From Hyalella azteca (lineage: Eukaryota > Arthropoda > Malacostraca > Amphipoda > Hyalellidae), in NCBI RefSeq assembly GCF_000764305.2, contig NW_025947279.1, positions 310,001 to 374,000 of the forward strand: 64,000 bases of DNA, written 5' to 3'. The position numbers were made by a program, and so were the translations under genes. Position 1 is the stretch's first letter, and every line of letters starts with the position of its first letter. The notes beneath the pieces were generated by a model, which made no database searches, was not told where the DNA came from, and saw nothing but the letters and a program-made list of their open reading frames with translations. This document shows, piece after piece, positions 12,360 through 25,300 of the stretch.

Positions 12360-13051
12360 CATGACCATCGCTGTTTCTAACTAAGGAGTTTAACCTTTTT
12401 AAACTGCTGCTAAACGAATAATGAATCTCATCGGTTTGTACTAATCGAACAATTTGACTCCAGGTTGTAGCTGATAAAAGGTGACAATTCGATCATTATT
12501 TGTTCGACTGCCAATCATGCACCGCCTCACTAGCAAGAATTTGTCAGTGACGTATCAGTCAAAAATAGGTCGAAATTCTCCACGATGTTGATTTAGACAA
12601 GGGTTCCGTGCTCTTCACGAACGATGCATCGGTCAAAATTCTTCCATGATGCTGATAGCAACTTGATTTTTTTTAACTGAAGCTTTGCCTTTGGTTGTGC
12701 TCGAGTTTTGGTTTGCATTTCATGATCAGGATTTCATCAAATGGAATTATTCTTTTATCAATCAAGGCAAATTTTATTAGTTGATCTGCAAATCTATCAA
12801 TATAACAACAGTATTCTGATGATTTTGCTAGAATTAATTTATTTAGCTATACGTGACGCAATTGATAAGCTGCAGCAACATTAATCTCGAATAATAATCA
12901 CAATCAAAGCTTTTTTGCGTGCAGCCAACGCACATAAAGGTCTTGTGTGTATCAGAAATTAAAATCAAAATTTGAGCAACGAGTTAGGGGTTCGAGACCC
13001 GTAATTGTGGTAAATAATCTGATCAAAATCGGTAATAAAAAAACAGCGTTG

Positions 13052-13345
13052 GAACACATCCATGCGACAACATTTCTTCTCGCTTCGAGTCACCGACATG
13101 TGGAACAGCCTCTCTGATAACATCGTTGACGCTCCGAGTATGAGTTCAGTCTTAAAATGCCTAGCAAATTACGGACCAGGCAATAAGTCCAGCAGCTATC
13201 TCAATCAATCGTCAGCTATGGAAAGATCGGGTTCCAAAGGCCGGATCCCTTGTGAATCAAGTCACGAAAAGTTCAAGAATCGGCAACAGGCCATGGGCTT
13301 ATTTCTTCAACGCCGACACTTCTATTCTAATATTCTAAGGTGATG
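13052..13345 (+). mobile_element. 3' fragment of CR1/jockey-type LINE
   Basis: The translation includes RQHFFSLRVTDMWNSL and SSAMERSGSKGRIPCE. The first matches the C-terminal motif of the larger minus-strand element at 13722-15926 (RQNFFSLRITDMWNSLPDDI). The fragment ends in a TATTCTA-like short repeat (13320-13338), as expected for a LINE 3' tail. It is 5'-truncated and inactive. Confidence 0.8.
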
Positions 13346-13721
13346 TTTAAATCGGCACCCGGCTAACATGGCCTTATCCAACCGATACCTCTTTATTATA
13401 AACACTTAGCGTGACAGACTTGGATGTACTCCACGAGAAATGTACGTTTGCAGATAATTTCTCACTGGCTTGTATTCTGAACTTACACATTATTTTCTCC
13501 AGTGGCTTAGCTTTCTCAATCTGCAAAACGAAAATATTGAAAGGCGGACTACTCTCCTACTGCTTTCCCCCCCCCTCCCCCACGAAAGCTTTGCAGAAAT
13601 TTTTGCAGGGCGTAGAAGAAACGTTGCATGAATCATCGTGAAATTAATCACACGCAGTTGAGCAGCAACATTGATGACAGGAATTTTGAAGACTTGAATT
13701 ACTTAACATAACATAACATAG
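13346..13721. other. Spacer between two LINE fragments
   Basis: Unique-looking sequence between the facing 3' ends of two related LINE fragments. It contains a C-rich run (about 13566-13582). No gene was seen. Confidence 0.4.
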
Positions 13722-15926
13722 TGATGTCGGCGCTGAAGTGTAGGCCTGATGTGGCCTGTCGCCGATTCTTTTCCTTTTCGTGCCTTGTTCATACATGTAG
13801 ATCTAAACTCGTGTTATTTGACCGGATCTTTTCATGACTGGCGATAGTTTGAAGTAGCTACTAGACTTCCACCGGTTTCGATAAGGAGCTAGGCATTTCA
13901 AATCTGACCATAGCTTTATCTAGTCTGTTCTTGAACGCGTTCATACTTGAAGCGCCAACGATGTCATCGGGGAGGCTGTTCCACATGTCGGTGATTCGAA
14001 GCGAGAAGAAATTTTGTCGCGTGGAGAAGTTGCAGCGTAATTTTTTTAGCTTATAGCCGTGGCCCCTGGTGTTGGTTCTTGTTTCAAATTCTAGTAACCC
14101 TTCAGGGACCTTGTATATAGTATAGACCATGAGTATACTTGTATACTTCAATGAGGTCCCCACGCAGACGTCGATAACTGAGGCTTGGAAGCTTCATAAT
14201 CTTTAATCTTTCTTCATAGGACTTGCCCTTCAAGCCTGGAATTATCCTTGTTGCACGTCTTTGAACATTCTCTATTAAATTTCTGGCTTTTTCAAATCTC
14301 GGTGACCACACAACGTTTCCAAACTCTAGACTCGGGCGTACGACGGCAACAAACAACTGCTTCATCGTTTCAGCATCTAGGAACTCGTATGAGCGTCTGA
14401 TTAGTCCAAGAAGTTTGTTGGATGTGTTAGCTTGCGTTTCAACATGCTTAGAAAATTTCAGCTCCTTGTCGACATAAACTCCGAGATCGTTTTCCACACT
14501 AGACTTTTCAATCATTACTCTCTCGTTGCAACCATGTCTTTTCGTACTGTAATCTTGCTGTTCATTGTTCTTCCCGAGGTGAAGTACTTTACACTTGTCA
14601 GCATTAAACCGCAGCTGCCACGTATCAGCCCAGTCAAGATCATCTTGCAATTGTGCATTATTTGACGTATTCTTCACTGAATTATAAACTTTTGTGTCGT
14701 CGGCATACATGGAGCACACGCTGGACACTACTTCTGGCAGATCATTTATAAAAGCAACGAACAAAATAGGCCCCAGGACGCTTCCTTGTGGCACGCCACT
14801 GCGCACTGATGCCCAGTCTGACATGGTTCCGTTAATACTGACACGTTGTCATCTACCTACTAGAAAATCTCTGATCCATTGGAGTACGTTTCCCTCAATT
14901 CCCAAGGACTTCACTTTACGCAACAGCCGCTCATGCGGAACACTGTCAAATGCTTTGGCAAAATCGAGGTACAATGCATCCACTGGCTCCCTTTCGTCCA
15001 GCAGGCGAGTCCAATCGTTCAACGTAGATAATAAATGCCGGGGCTGCTTTTGTCACCTTATTTGAACAATGGTGTTACTTGAGCTTCTTTCCAGTCGGAC
15101 GGCAAAGTTCCTTCGTTCAAGGTTTTTTGAAAGAATACTGTCAATGGGCCGGCCAGAACAGTTGCTAATTCTTTGAGCAATCTGGGATGGAAACCGTCTG
15201 GTCCACATGACTTGTTGGGATTTAGAGCTATCAGGCGCTTGAGAACCTCTTCTTCGTGTATTTCAAAGCATGTTAACTTCGAGCCGACTGGGCGCTCCTC
15301 AATATCTGGAATACTGTTCAAGTCCTCATCTGTGAACACACTGCTGAAGAACTGATTAAGAACGTTAGCCTTGCCCTCATCAGAGGAAATCTTTCGTTGG
15401 TCTACTTTCAAATCAGAAATACCGTCCTTTGACTTACTCTTCGAATTAGCGTACAAAAAGAAGGCTTTCAGATTCTTTTTTGCATTTTTAGCAATATTTT
15501 TTCGAAGTTTTTCACTGCAGTGCGACAAACTTTTTTAGCTTGATTTCGAGCTCTGGCATACAGGTTATAATCAGACTCGCTGCGAGTTCGTAAATAACGC
15601 TTGTAGGCTTCTTTCTTGGTCTTTAGCCGAGTCTTAACTGCACTGTTCATCCACTGGGACTTTTTGACTCTTCCAAGCGTAATCTTGGGTACACAAGCAT
15701 TAACTGCAGACATAACCGTGTCTTTGAGAAACGACCATGAATCAGCCACATTCATGTCCTTAATACAGTCCGAAATATTCGCCGCATTCACCGTTTCACG
15801 GAGTGTATCATAGTCGCCTTTCGCAAAGTTCAAACGTTCACGCTTCCGAAGCGTCTTTTCTGCACAACACTTAATATTGAAAACAGGCCATGGCCAACTT
15901 GTTCGAGTCTCATTTATATTTATCAC
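13722..15926 (-). mobile_element. 5'-truncated, broken non-LTR retrotransposon (CR1/jockey-type RT)
   Basis: Minus-strand reading: a linker region (15926-15468), then RT fingers and palm with LNPNKSCGPDGFHPRLLKEL (within 15528-15058). Next come LYLDFAKAFDSVPH (about 14985-14940), GVPQGSVLGPILF, the catalytic box MYADDTKVY (within 14824-14102), and a C-terminal tail with RQNFFSLRITDMWNSL (within 14163-13861). The endonuclease domain is absent. The RT is interrupted by a TAA at 15058-15060, an internal deletion of part of the fingers, a frame change, and a TGA at 14849-14851. The 3' end carries an ACATA-type short tandem repeat (13706-13722). It is a dead copy. The family is inferred from motif order. 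Confidence 0.9.
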
Positions 15927-17670
15927 ATGAGGGGAAGAATTTGCAAGACTGTTCTGTTCACACTTTACTCAGAACTGTTCTGTTGATTACTTAATTATGC
16001 AGCACAACCCTGCATTTGAGTAGACTATTTCCTAACAATCGTTGCAGCGCAAACCTGTACAGAAATCCGGCTACTGTGGACGATGTGAAATTAGGCAAGG
16101 TTACTAAAATGAAATAATATGAGCATTATATCATAAACACATTAATTAGAAACAGCTCAATAAAAGCTCTTTATTTTAGTTGCAAGGAGACAATTACGCT
16201 CCACTAGCTGTTCTTCATCGTAGTTCATCTTGTGCTTCATCGCTCATATGGTGCTCCAAAGAACTTAAGTGTGCTTTCATCGTTCTTTTGAAGCTAATGC
16301 TTTATTTTTCTCAGATGTACGTTTACAGATAATCTCACTGGCACTCACACTCATTTATTACCTTTTCATTAAAATATAGTTAATTTGCCGTATATACTTA
16401 CTCTTTAGCCCGCAAAATTATCCACAATACTCCTTCCAATTATTATTATTATTAATTTTTTAAGCACTTTCTTGGGATTTCATGGAAAATTTCAATAAGT
16501 ATTCTCCCAAACGTTTAATGGCGAGGAATCATACAAAACCTCAGATTGCAATCGCCCCAATAAACAATTTTGAGCGAAATTTTTTTCAAAAGTTTTAGGG
16601 CTAACTAATTTAAATGAATTCCATTCAACAGTTTTTCACATATGTGAAGCAAAACTTTAAGCAGTCGGTAATCAGATACAGTGTACAGGGTTCGAATCTC
16701 GTCCAGCTGTAATCCTCGGTTCAAAATCCACGCTCGGCAACCTCTGGAAGTAGGTAGGCTTGCTACATACATATGTATGAGGACCGTATAGCAGCAACCA
16801 ATTTAATCAAAACTATATGTTATCAGTTGACTTTTCGGTAGTTAATTCATAGCAGTGAGATGTTCCGTCACATCAGTGTTCGAAATTCATGAGTGCATCG
16901 ATGATATTTGCAGAGTGCTGAGTATCGTGTAAGTGGTAATCAATGGAAAGACCTTTTATATAGTGTCATATGCAAAGAGTTTTACGCGTAAAAATGCGAA
17001 AATGTTTTCAGATAATTCAATTCAACCCAGGAACAAATTCACAGAAATAACATAGTCCTAATGATTTTATCTCATATTTTCAAATATTTTTTGCTTTTTG
17101 TTAATTAAGGGATATTGTGTAGAACACTTGTGTTGAAAATTAATGAAAATCAAAAGATCGTATAAAATTAGAAAAAATATGATCCGTGATCATAATTTTA
17201 TGAGCGTTATTGTTATGCATGTTCAAACAGTATCTACAAAAAATATCATCCAAAGCAAATTAGTTGCATGAGAGTTTCATAGGACTAATGCGACAATAGC
17301 ATTTAATAAAAAACACACTATTTAATAAAAAACACAAAAAAACACTATATAATTTGGCTCTTTTGAACTAATTAGTTCTGCACATAACCATTGAATTGTC
17401 TGCTGGCATTGAAAATACAAGGTTGATGTTACTGAGATTTTGTTCCACCAGCCGATTTATTGTCTAAATTATCTCGTTCCGTGCAAGCAAATGAAGTCTA
17501 GAGTCTCAAAACACACGACAGCCTAAAAATGTAACTCTTTTTAGACGTTCACAGAGAAATTAACGATCAAGTGGGAACGAAATTAAAAACAAACTTTAAT
17601 TATTTTTAATTTTTATTCAAAATTCTAGTGTTCAAGATATCCAATGCATTGTGATACGAACTTCTAGTCA
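15927..17670. other. Intergenic between LINE and PAH
   Basis: AT-rich with no open frame of note. A tRNA-like stretch at about 16648-16702 is described separately. Confidence 0.4.
16648..16702 (+). repeat. Possible tRNA-derived (SINE-like) relic
   Basis: AGCAGTCGGTAATCAG resembles a tRNA D-arm/A box and GGGTTCGAATCTCG resembles a T-arm/B box. They are too close for an intact tRNA, as the anticodon arm is missing. It is read as a decayed tRNA-derived SINE head at most. A lone B-box-like GGTTCGAGACC also occurs at about 12978-12991. Confidence 0.25.
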
Positions 17671-17902
17671 TTTATATACCCGAGACGAACTCCCCGTCAA
17701 TTATGTGGCGCCAGGAGAAGCTGGCCAGGTAGGCAATTTTAGCCACCTAATATGAGTGGAGGCTTCACAACAGACCTGTTCTTAACTACGACGCAGATCC
17801 ATGCGAGACGCGCCATTTGTGATCCAGCGGTGCACCAGCGAAGAGTATCAAAGCTCCACTGCTCCATCTTCGGCAACTTTAATTAATAGTTAGTTCATCA
17901 AG
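17671..17902 (+). promoter_or_regulatory. Candidate distal PAH promoter and non-coding first exon
   Basis: A TTTATATA box (17671-17678) lies about 30 nt before TCAATT (about 17697). The stretch ends with a good donor, CAAG|gtaata, at 17902/17903. An alternative donor CCAG|gtaggc lies near 17730. PAH coding exon 1 is preceded by an acceptor (TTTCTTACATTAG, exon from 19366) just before its ATG at 19385, so a separate upstream non-coding exon is required. This is the best candidate I found. Confidence 0.4.
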
Positions 17903-19384
17903 GTAATATTTCTACTTTATTTCTATTTCTGTACGTAATTTACGTTAGATATCCCTTTAATTTCAAGATAATTTGATATTTTGATATTAATTTGATTTCG
18001 AGATAGCAAATAGTCCCATGTATTGAAATCAAGAATATTTCCAGCATCATGACTGATCATTACACTATACTTCAATACAAACTAACTGAATCTTTTACTT
18101 TAAAATTACACCACGACAATCAATTATAAAACAATTTATGCATCAATTCTGTGTCTGACAACACAAATAAAGAAGCATCGGTGTGTATTTCAGAATTATT
18201 GGGTTTTTGCTATTATTATCTTAAAATTGATTGCGAATAAATTAAAATTTAAATTTCGATTGAGTAATTGCATATGAAGAAATTGGGTTTCGGTAATTAA
18301 TAATATTTAATCGCCTGTTGATGCTGAAAGGTTTAAAAGCCTAAAAATAGTAGTCAGACTTGCTATCATTCCTCATTCAATAGTTCATTTAAAAAACATT
18401 ATCATGAAGATCAATAAATTATCAATGGAAATTGTGGTTATGACGAGATTTCATCAAAGACTCTTTTAAATTAACATAGAAGATCATCGAACGCATGAAA
18501 TGTTTTGAAAAGTCTTAATGATAATTCGATAAGAAGAAGTTCGAAGTACTCTAGCTTTATCAGAGCCACTCGAACTTAAACCAGCAGATCATTTCAGGCG
18601 TTATGTACGTGACTGCGTCTCAGTCATAATTTAACTGCACCTGTGGAACAGCTTTTTGTGAAGTCCAAATTGTGGTCATGTCTCTCCGATAACTTAAGCT
18701 TATCGTGTGCTTAGATCTTCCCGTGATGCTCTTTGTGCCTCTTTACGAAATATTATTCTTTTCAATGTTATTAGTCCTTGAATACATATATTATTACTTT
18801 CTTTTTTAATATCTAATATTTTATTATTTCTATTTCGAAGAACACATTTTTTTCCAATTCCTTACGCGGTCGTTCTTTAGTCATCCGCCTTATAATAATT
18901 ACCCAAATGCGTGTAAGAAATATGCTGAAAATTCTTTTCTACTAGTTTCATTTTTAATGATCTTTTTTGAAAGTCTACTCATAAAATATCAAGTGACTAT
19001 TCTCACGGAACTTTAATAAAAATAATTCTCATTCGTTAAAAAATCTGTACAATATTTGTAATCTTTGATCAGGAACTTTATATTATAATTCGCCGTTACA
19101 TTTAGTTCAAAATGGAAACAAAATTAATTAAATCACGCAATCTTGAGATGCAGCGATGCTGTTAAATTACTGTTTCATTCTAATCGAGTAATTTAATATA
19201 TTTCAGAAATTACATCGGGAATTTTCTCCGTTACTAATTTCAGAGCGTTACGATGAGATATAATTCGGAAACAATTTGACTTAAAAAAATTGAAATTAAA
19301 CTCATTTGGCTGTTTGTTCCTTGTTAGATGAAGGCTAATAATTAACAGTTTGTTTCTTACATTAGGCGTTGAAAAATCTTCGTC

Positions 19385-22300
19385 ATGGACGCTGGACTTG
19401 CCAAGACCAATGGTGACGTTGGAACGACCACCACCAAGCTGGGACAGGTGGGTGCAGTGGCGTCAAATTCAGTACATATTTTCCCTAACAATTGTGCTAT
19501 AATTACTAGTTGTTACTGCAAAGAAATATTTAGTTTATTGTAATTTCGTGAAACCGAGAAATATTTGAGCATTATTTTCGGGAACTTGAGTAGATCGTTC
19601 TAGGTACGTTATCAAAGTTTTTACATCAATGAATAAGCGCGAATAGCCCTACAAATTTATACATTATATTATAGCTTATCATTTCTTAAAATCCCTACAC
19701 TACACATAAATTCAAAAAAACATGATACAAAAATGCACGACGACTAGAACTAAGATCTCGGCTGCAACTCGCTCGGCTGAGGTGCCATGCAACCTTGACG
19801 CACCGTGCCGCCTGGTAAGAGCGCTATGGGCAGCTGTCAATAAATTATTGCATGGCCGACAGAGGCCTTCATAAGCTCTTCTATACAAACGCGCTGCTAC
19901 CTGCGGGATTTACGGGATTTGTGAAGGATAAAATACGTAGGGAATCCTTGCGCAGAATATATTATTGAACCTTTGTGTGGTTAGGAAATAAATTATATTT
20001 CAAAACTTCTATGCTTTATTTTTCCCTCAATGCAAACTTTCGAGCAAAATGTGATTTAATTCGTATGGGTACTGAGCACCAATCTTTATTTATCACAAAC
20101 CAGTGCTCGCTCCTCTCAAAATTAGGCAAATTAAGAATGTTAATTGCCTCAAGTCGAGTTTTTTCATAATAAATATTGAATAATATGTTTTTCGCTTCCC
20201 GAGCCATAACTGGAAATTTTTATAGTTTTCCTTCCAGGAATTGCACATAAAATGGAATATAGGTTCCCTGGCGCAGTACACAGTTGAAATTTTGCATATA
20301 GCTTCTGTGGATTCTCAACTTGGCCAAATTCTTATCTCTGTTTTACAAAATAAACGAGATTTTTCACCTTCATCATAAGCGACCAATGCTGTTCATGCAT
20401 ACAGGGGAGTGACGGGGCTACCTTGGGTCTGATTGGTCAGCTCCAGAGGCTGAACCTTCTGAACCTTTATGACCAGTACGACGCAATTGACCGGACAACG
20501 GCCACTGTAAAAAAGTTGTTCCCTGAATGTAGTTAGACTGATGAAAAAACTCAACCATAAAAAACCCTCAATCGAATGAAGAACTGCAGTCTTTTTAGGT
20601 AGTGTTTTTTTTGGGGGGGGAAAAGATTTACATATAAATCAGAAGAGTTGCAAATTTGATGTCGTATTGCTCGATTTTCAGCTCGATTTCACACGAATAA
20701 TTCTTTCGAACTATGTGCCAGCAAATACATTTTTCTTTTATCGGCACAAATTTTTTCCATGTTTGTTTTAATTGTAAAACTGATGAAAGTAAACTGCTCA
20801 TGTACATTATTCATCAAAGTGTACAAATTTTTTATTATTTCAAAAAAATCTACCTAACTAGCCAAAATTTATGGGCAATATTTATTGATTGTCCACATCA
20901 AGTCTTTTTGCGTAATGGTTAAGTCAGATGGATTGAAATTATTCTGTTCCCCAACTGCATCTGGGATTTAGGGACCTTTAAAATTAATGTAAGTTGTGAA
21001 AACTTTGAGAAATTATGCGTTTGAGGTTGCAAAAGTAATCAATAATGGCACTAGTAAACGTTTCAAAAATTTCTGCTAGAATGTGGATGGCTCAACTCGA
21101 CGGTCTTGTATTGCTTCAGGGAACATTTAAAGACTCCAATTGCAAGCCTTGCAAGGAGACTCGAGTGGCACCAGCTTGGATTTTTTGCACATGCATGGCC
21201 ATAACTTACATATGCAGCTCCTCCAAATTAGTTGCTCGCAGCGTAAGAATTTGCCAGCCTGCTGGTCGTCAAGTTATATACCTGAGTATGAATAGATTTA
21301 GCCCTGAAACTGGTTCCTCGAACTGAGCTTAGCTATTTTAGCCTAAGCCTTAGCCTTAGCCCATCGAGTTCTAGCTATCCCAACTGCGTAATCTCAAACT
21401 CCAGCGCAACCTTATGACATAACGAAACATTCTTTGCAGTGTTTCGTTTATTGTACATGGCATGATACACAACGTATAGTGTGGCAGGTAAAACTCACAT
21501 GTGGTATTATATTTAAAATGAAATGAAGCAGGGGAAGTAGCCATCAAGAATAAGGATAAATAAGCTTCTCGATGTTATTTATTCATTTCTAAAAATTATT
21601 GAAAGGTTCCAGTTTAATGAATAAGAATCGAGGTAAAGATCTGTTTCAGTTGCGCTGCTGCATCGCGCATTTATTTGCCAATATTATTGTACTAAATTTT
21701 AAATGGAAAAAATTTTAGCCTCGTTCCGCTGACCGAAAATCTATTGATAGTTCAAAAATCCATATACAAATTTTGCAACAGACGTTACTGATCGGAAAAT
21801 TTGACCATCTCGAACTCAATCACTAGAGCTAAACACACTGTTTTCATCCTGAAATGTGCTGATTCCAAACGCACTGATACAAAAGTACCTACCCTTCAGT
21901 TATTTTTATCGTTAACAAATTATTTCCCAGCGAGCAAGCAATTTTTTTTCTAGACGAGAATTTTTCTACAAGGTTTTTATGCGTTACGGGGTCAAAATGA
22001 AAACTATTATTCATAGAGCCTGGGGTTAACCAAATAATAGATCACTAAATAAAAGTTCTCTGAACCGCAATATAACCGTTCTCATATTCATATATAATAA
22101 AGTTGAGAAAAATTAAAGACGAATAAAATATCAAATGGACACGTTTCTAAAATCGTAATTAAATGCCAATTATTTGATCTGCGAAGCATAAAATTAATAT
22201 TTACATTTCCATCTAATAAGCCTATCGGGTTATAAAATTTTGTTAGCTTGGCTTTCATTTATGAACTCATACTCCTCAAAAATTAAGTAAAATTCATTTA

Positions 22301-25300
22301 TCTTTAATGTATACATGTTCAATATGCGATTTTTCTCTTTAATCGTCTTTATGCCTGGGACTTCAGGAAACTGTTAATTTATTCCTTGGAACAATAAACT
22401 GGACTCCTCGAGATTCTAGGATTTACAGCCGAGCTTCAGCCGAGCTCAAATAAAATTCTGGGTAATTCAGGCTGCAGCTCCCATGTTTGGAAAAGTCTAA
22501 TTTGTTTACAGCAAAAAAAGATATGAAAAAATAAAGGTAAGCTTCCTGTAAAAATCTCACTATCGCAACAGGAAAATTTGTGCCTGACGAACAAAACAAC
22601 ATTCGTTTCTGGTTTAAAGCGGAAACCTTTTGGATAACGCAACGAAAAGAAGCTCCCGCTCAGGAAACAGTCGTGGTCAAAACACATTAATTATTGCAAC
22701 AGTAAAATCGTGACTGTCGTTGTATAAGTAATAATTATGATTTTGATTTCATCTATGGTTTACGTCTAATTCTGCAAACCTCCAACACCTTTACCTATTT
22801 GTTTTGAGCACGAAGAATAGAGATGTGGGGGTTTTGATAAAATATATGACTTATTTATACCAGGAACCATCTCACTAATGGAAACCTAAACATTTGAAAT
22901 TTTTCGTTCAATTCGAACTCCTATAATCAATTTTAAATAAATGAATTGAGCGACGAGAGATTCTGCTCACTTATGCACACTTGAACATCTTGCTCAAAAT
23001 CTCCTGCGCTGTCGAAATGCATCCTCTCTTTGACGTCACACCGACTGCAGCTGCTGCTGGACGGGCAAATTTCCGGTAATTCCTACCTGCGTATTACATG
23101 TTCTTTTTTCCCCAGTGTCATTCGTTAATATTAGGGAGAAGATAACCCGAGGTGTTCGAGCCTCTATATAAGAAGACACTCTCCGACACAAAGCGATTCA
23201 GTTGGAAGAAGTTCCATAGTTCGGTGCTCTTATATAGTGCAAGTACAGCCGCTGAACTTTACGTCAAATACCACAGGACCCTATTTTTTATATTTTTTCT
23301 ATTTGATCTCATTGAGGAGTAGGTGAGAAATTCGATTTCAAATACAGGCAAAAGTTTAATGAAACCGTTGTTATATCTAATTTTCCTTAATGGAATTTTC
23401 ATTTCTTGTAATAGTACGGTGTGAAACTTCATTGGTGGAGAGAATTAAAAATTTCAGTCAGTAGACTTCACCTACAACCGTGTTATGTAGTCATAAGATT
23501 AGGATCAGTGCATAATCAAATGAAATTTTTTTAGACTATTTACTCTATTCACTAATCTTTGAATTATCACGTAGAACGACAAATATATTCACTACCTTAA
23601 TAAGCAAACTTTAATCAGAATTATGAGTAAAACTATCTCAGTCCTGCAAGTCTACAGTCCTGCAAGTCTTAAACAAGTTTTGTTAAAGACCAGAGAATTA
23701 ATTTTATTTATTATTATTTATTATTTAATTTATTATCTATTTATAATTAACTTATTTATTTCAGTCGCCAAAGCTGATGGAGGGCGGGAATTACATCTTG
23801 GAGGGAATGGCGGCCACGGAGAGCACCTTCCTCATCTTCTCCATGCAGGAGGAAGTCGGGGCTCTGGCTCGCGCTCTCAAAATATTTGAGGTAATGCAGA
23901 GTTTTGCCGAGGTCTGATATTTGATAACCACCTGATGTTAAATGCACACAGAGTTTATTTTTTATTTATTTTATTGTTTTATATATTTATTTTTTTGCCT
24001 GGAAACGTTCCATTGACAACCGATTGTAATTTTCGTGCTAAATTTATTCATGATGTTCGTCAAATAACAAGAATTAAAGCTTATTCAAGCACAATTTAGT
24101 AAACTTTAAATGATAAATTTTAGATATTTCAAATAAGATAATATAGTAAGTTTCCAGTTGAATTTTACTTATTTTATTAAATTATTTCAAGCAGGAAATC
24201 AGTAGAGAAATCACGAGTGCGTCCCACTTTTGGCTCTGTGCTATTAAATAAAAATAAAAGCTATTGAATTCATACTGAGCATGAATTCCCGATATTCGTT
24301 TTCACATTCTTGTATTTCTGTGGCTAGACGTTTAAATCACTTCGGATCTGCATGTACTTCAAAGCAGATCCTACTTCTGCTTTTCCTTCAACGTAGATTA
24401 TCCTTCCACTCTTCCACTCATATTTCAGTATTTTTAAATGCAATAGAATAAAATTCATTAATATGTTCTTTTTGTAGGAGGAAGGTGTGAACCTGCGACA
24501 CATCGAGTCGCGACCAAGCCAGCGTAAGGCCGACTACGAGTTCGTAGTCGAGTGCGATGCCCGGAATGGTCACCTCGCTGCTGCCGTCGACCGCCTCAAG
24601 CCCGTGTGCAACTACTTCCAGGTCGTGTCCCGAGCTCACCGCGGCAGCAAAGGTGAGCCAAAGATTAATTTTCCTATGAAATTTTATTTCAAATACGATA
24701 AAAATTAACAACACTAGTGACTTCATAGATAGTAGAGTGAAATTTAAAATTTATGGAAATTACGAAAAATTTTATTTTTTGCAAGATGACGTTCTATCAA
24801 GTTGCATCTCTGTACCATCAATTTTATCATATTTTGATCGAATTTCGTGCCTAGCAATATTGTGATATATTTATTTCGTGCCTAACAATATTGTGATATA
24901 TTATTTCATGCCTAGCAAGATTGTGATATATTTATTTCGTGTCGAGCAATATTGTGAAACCATAATTTTCCTTAGAAACTGTGCCGTGGTATCCCCGGCG
25001 CATCAAGGACCTGGACCGTTTCGCCAACCAGATTCTGTCCTACGGAAACGAGCTCGACGCCGATCACCCTGGCTTTACCGACAAGGTTTACCGCGAACGC
25101 CGTCAATACTTCGCCGATATCGCCTATAACTACCGATAGTAAGATTATATTGACATGATTTTTCTTTGTATTAAAACAGGTTTTATCTAGATTGGGAAGC
25201 GGCTCATTCATTACTCATAACTTCTGTCGGAATGCGTAACAAGCAGAATCATAATCGTCATGACATATTCTCATAAAAGAACAATCTTTTTCAAGTGAGA

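Noticed and set aside
16648..16702. A tRNA gene
   Set aside because: D-arm-like and T-arm-like parts are too close, with no anticodon arm or acceptor stem; at most a SINE relic.
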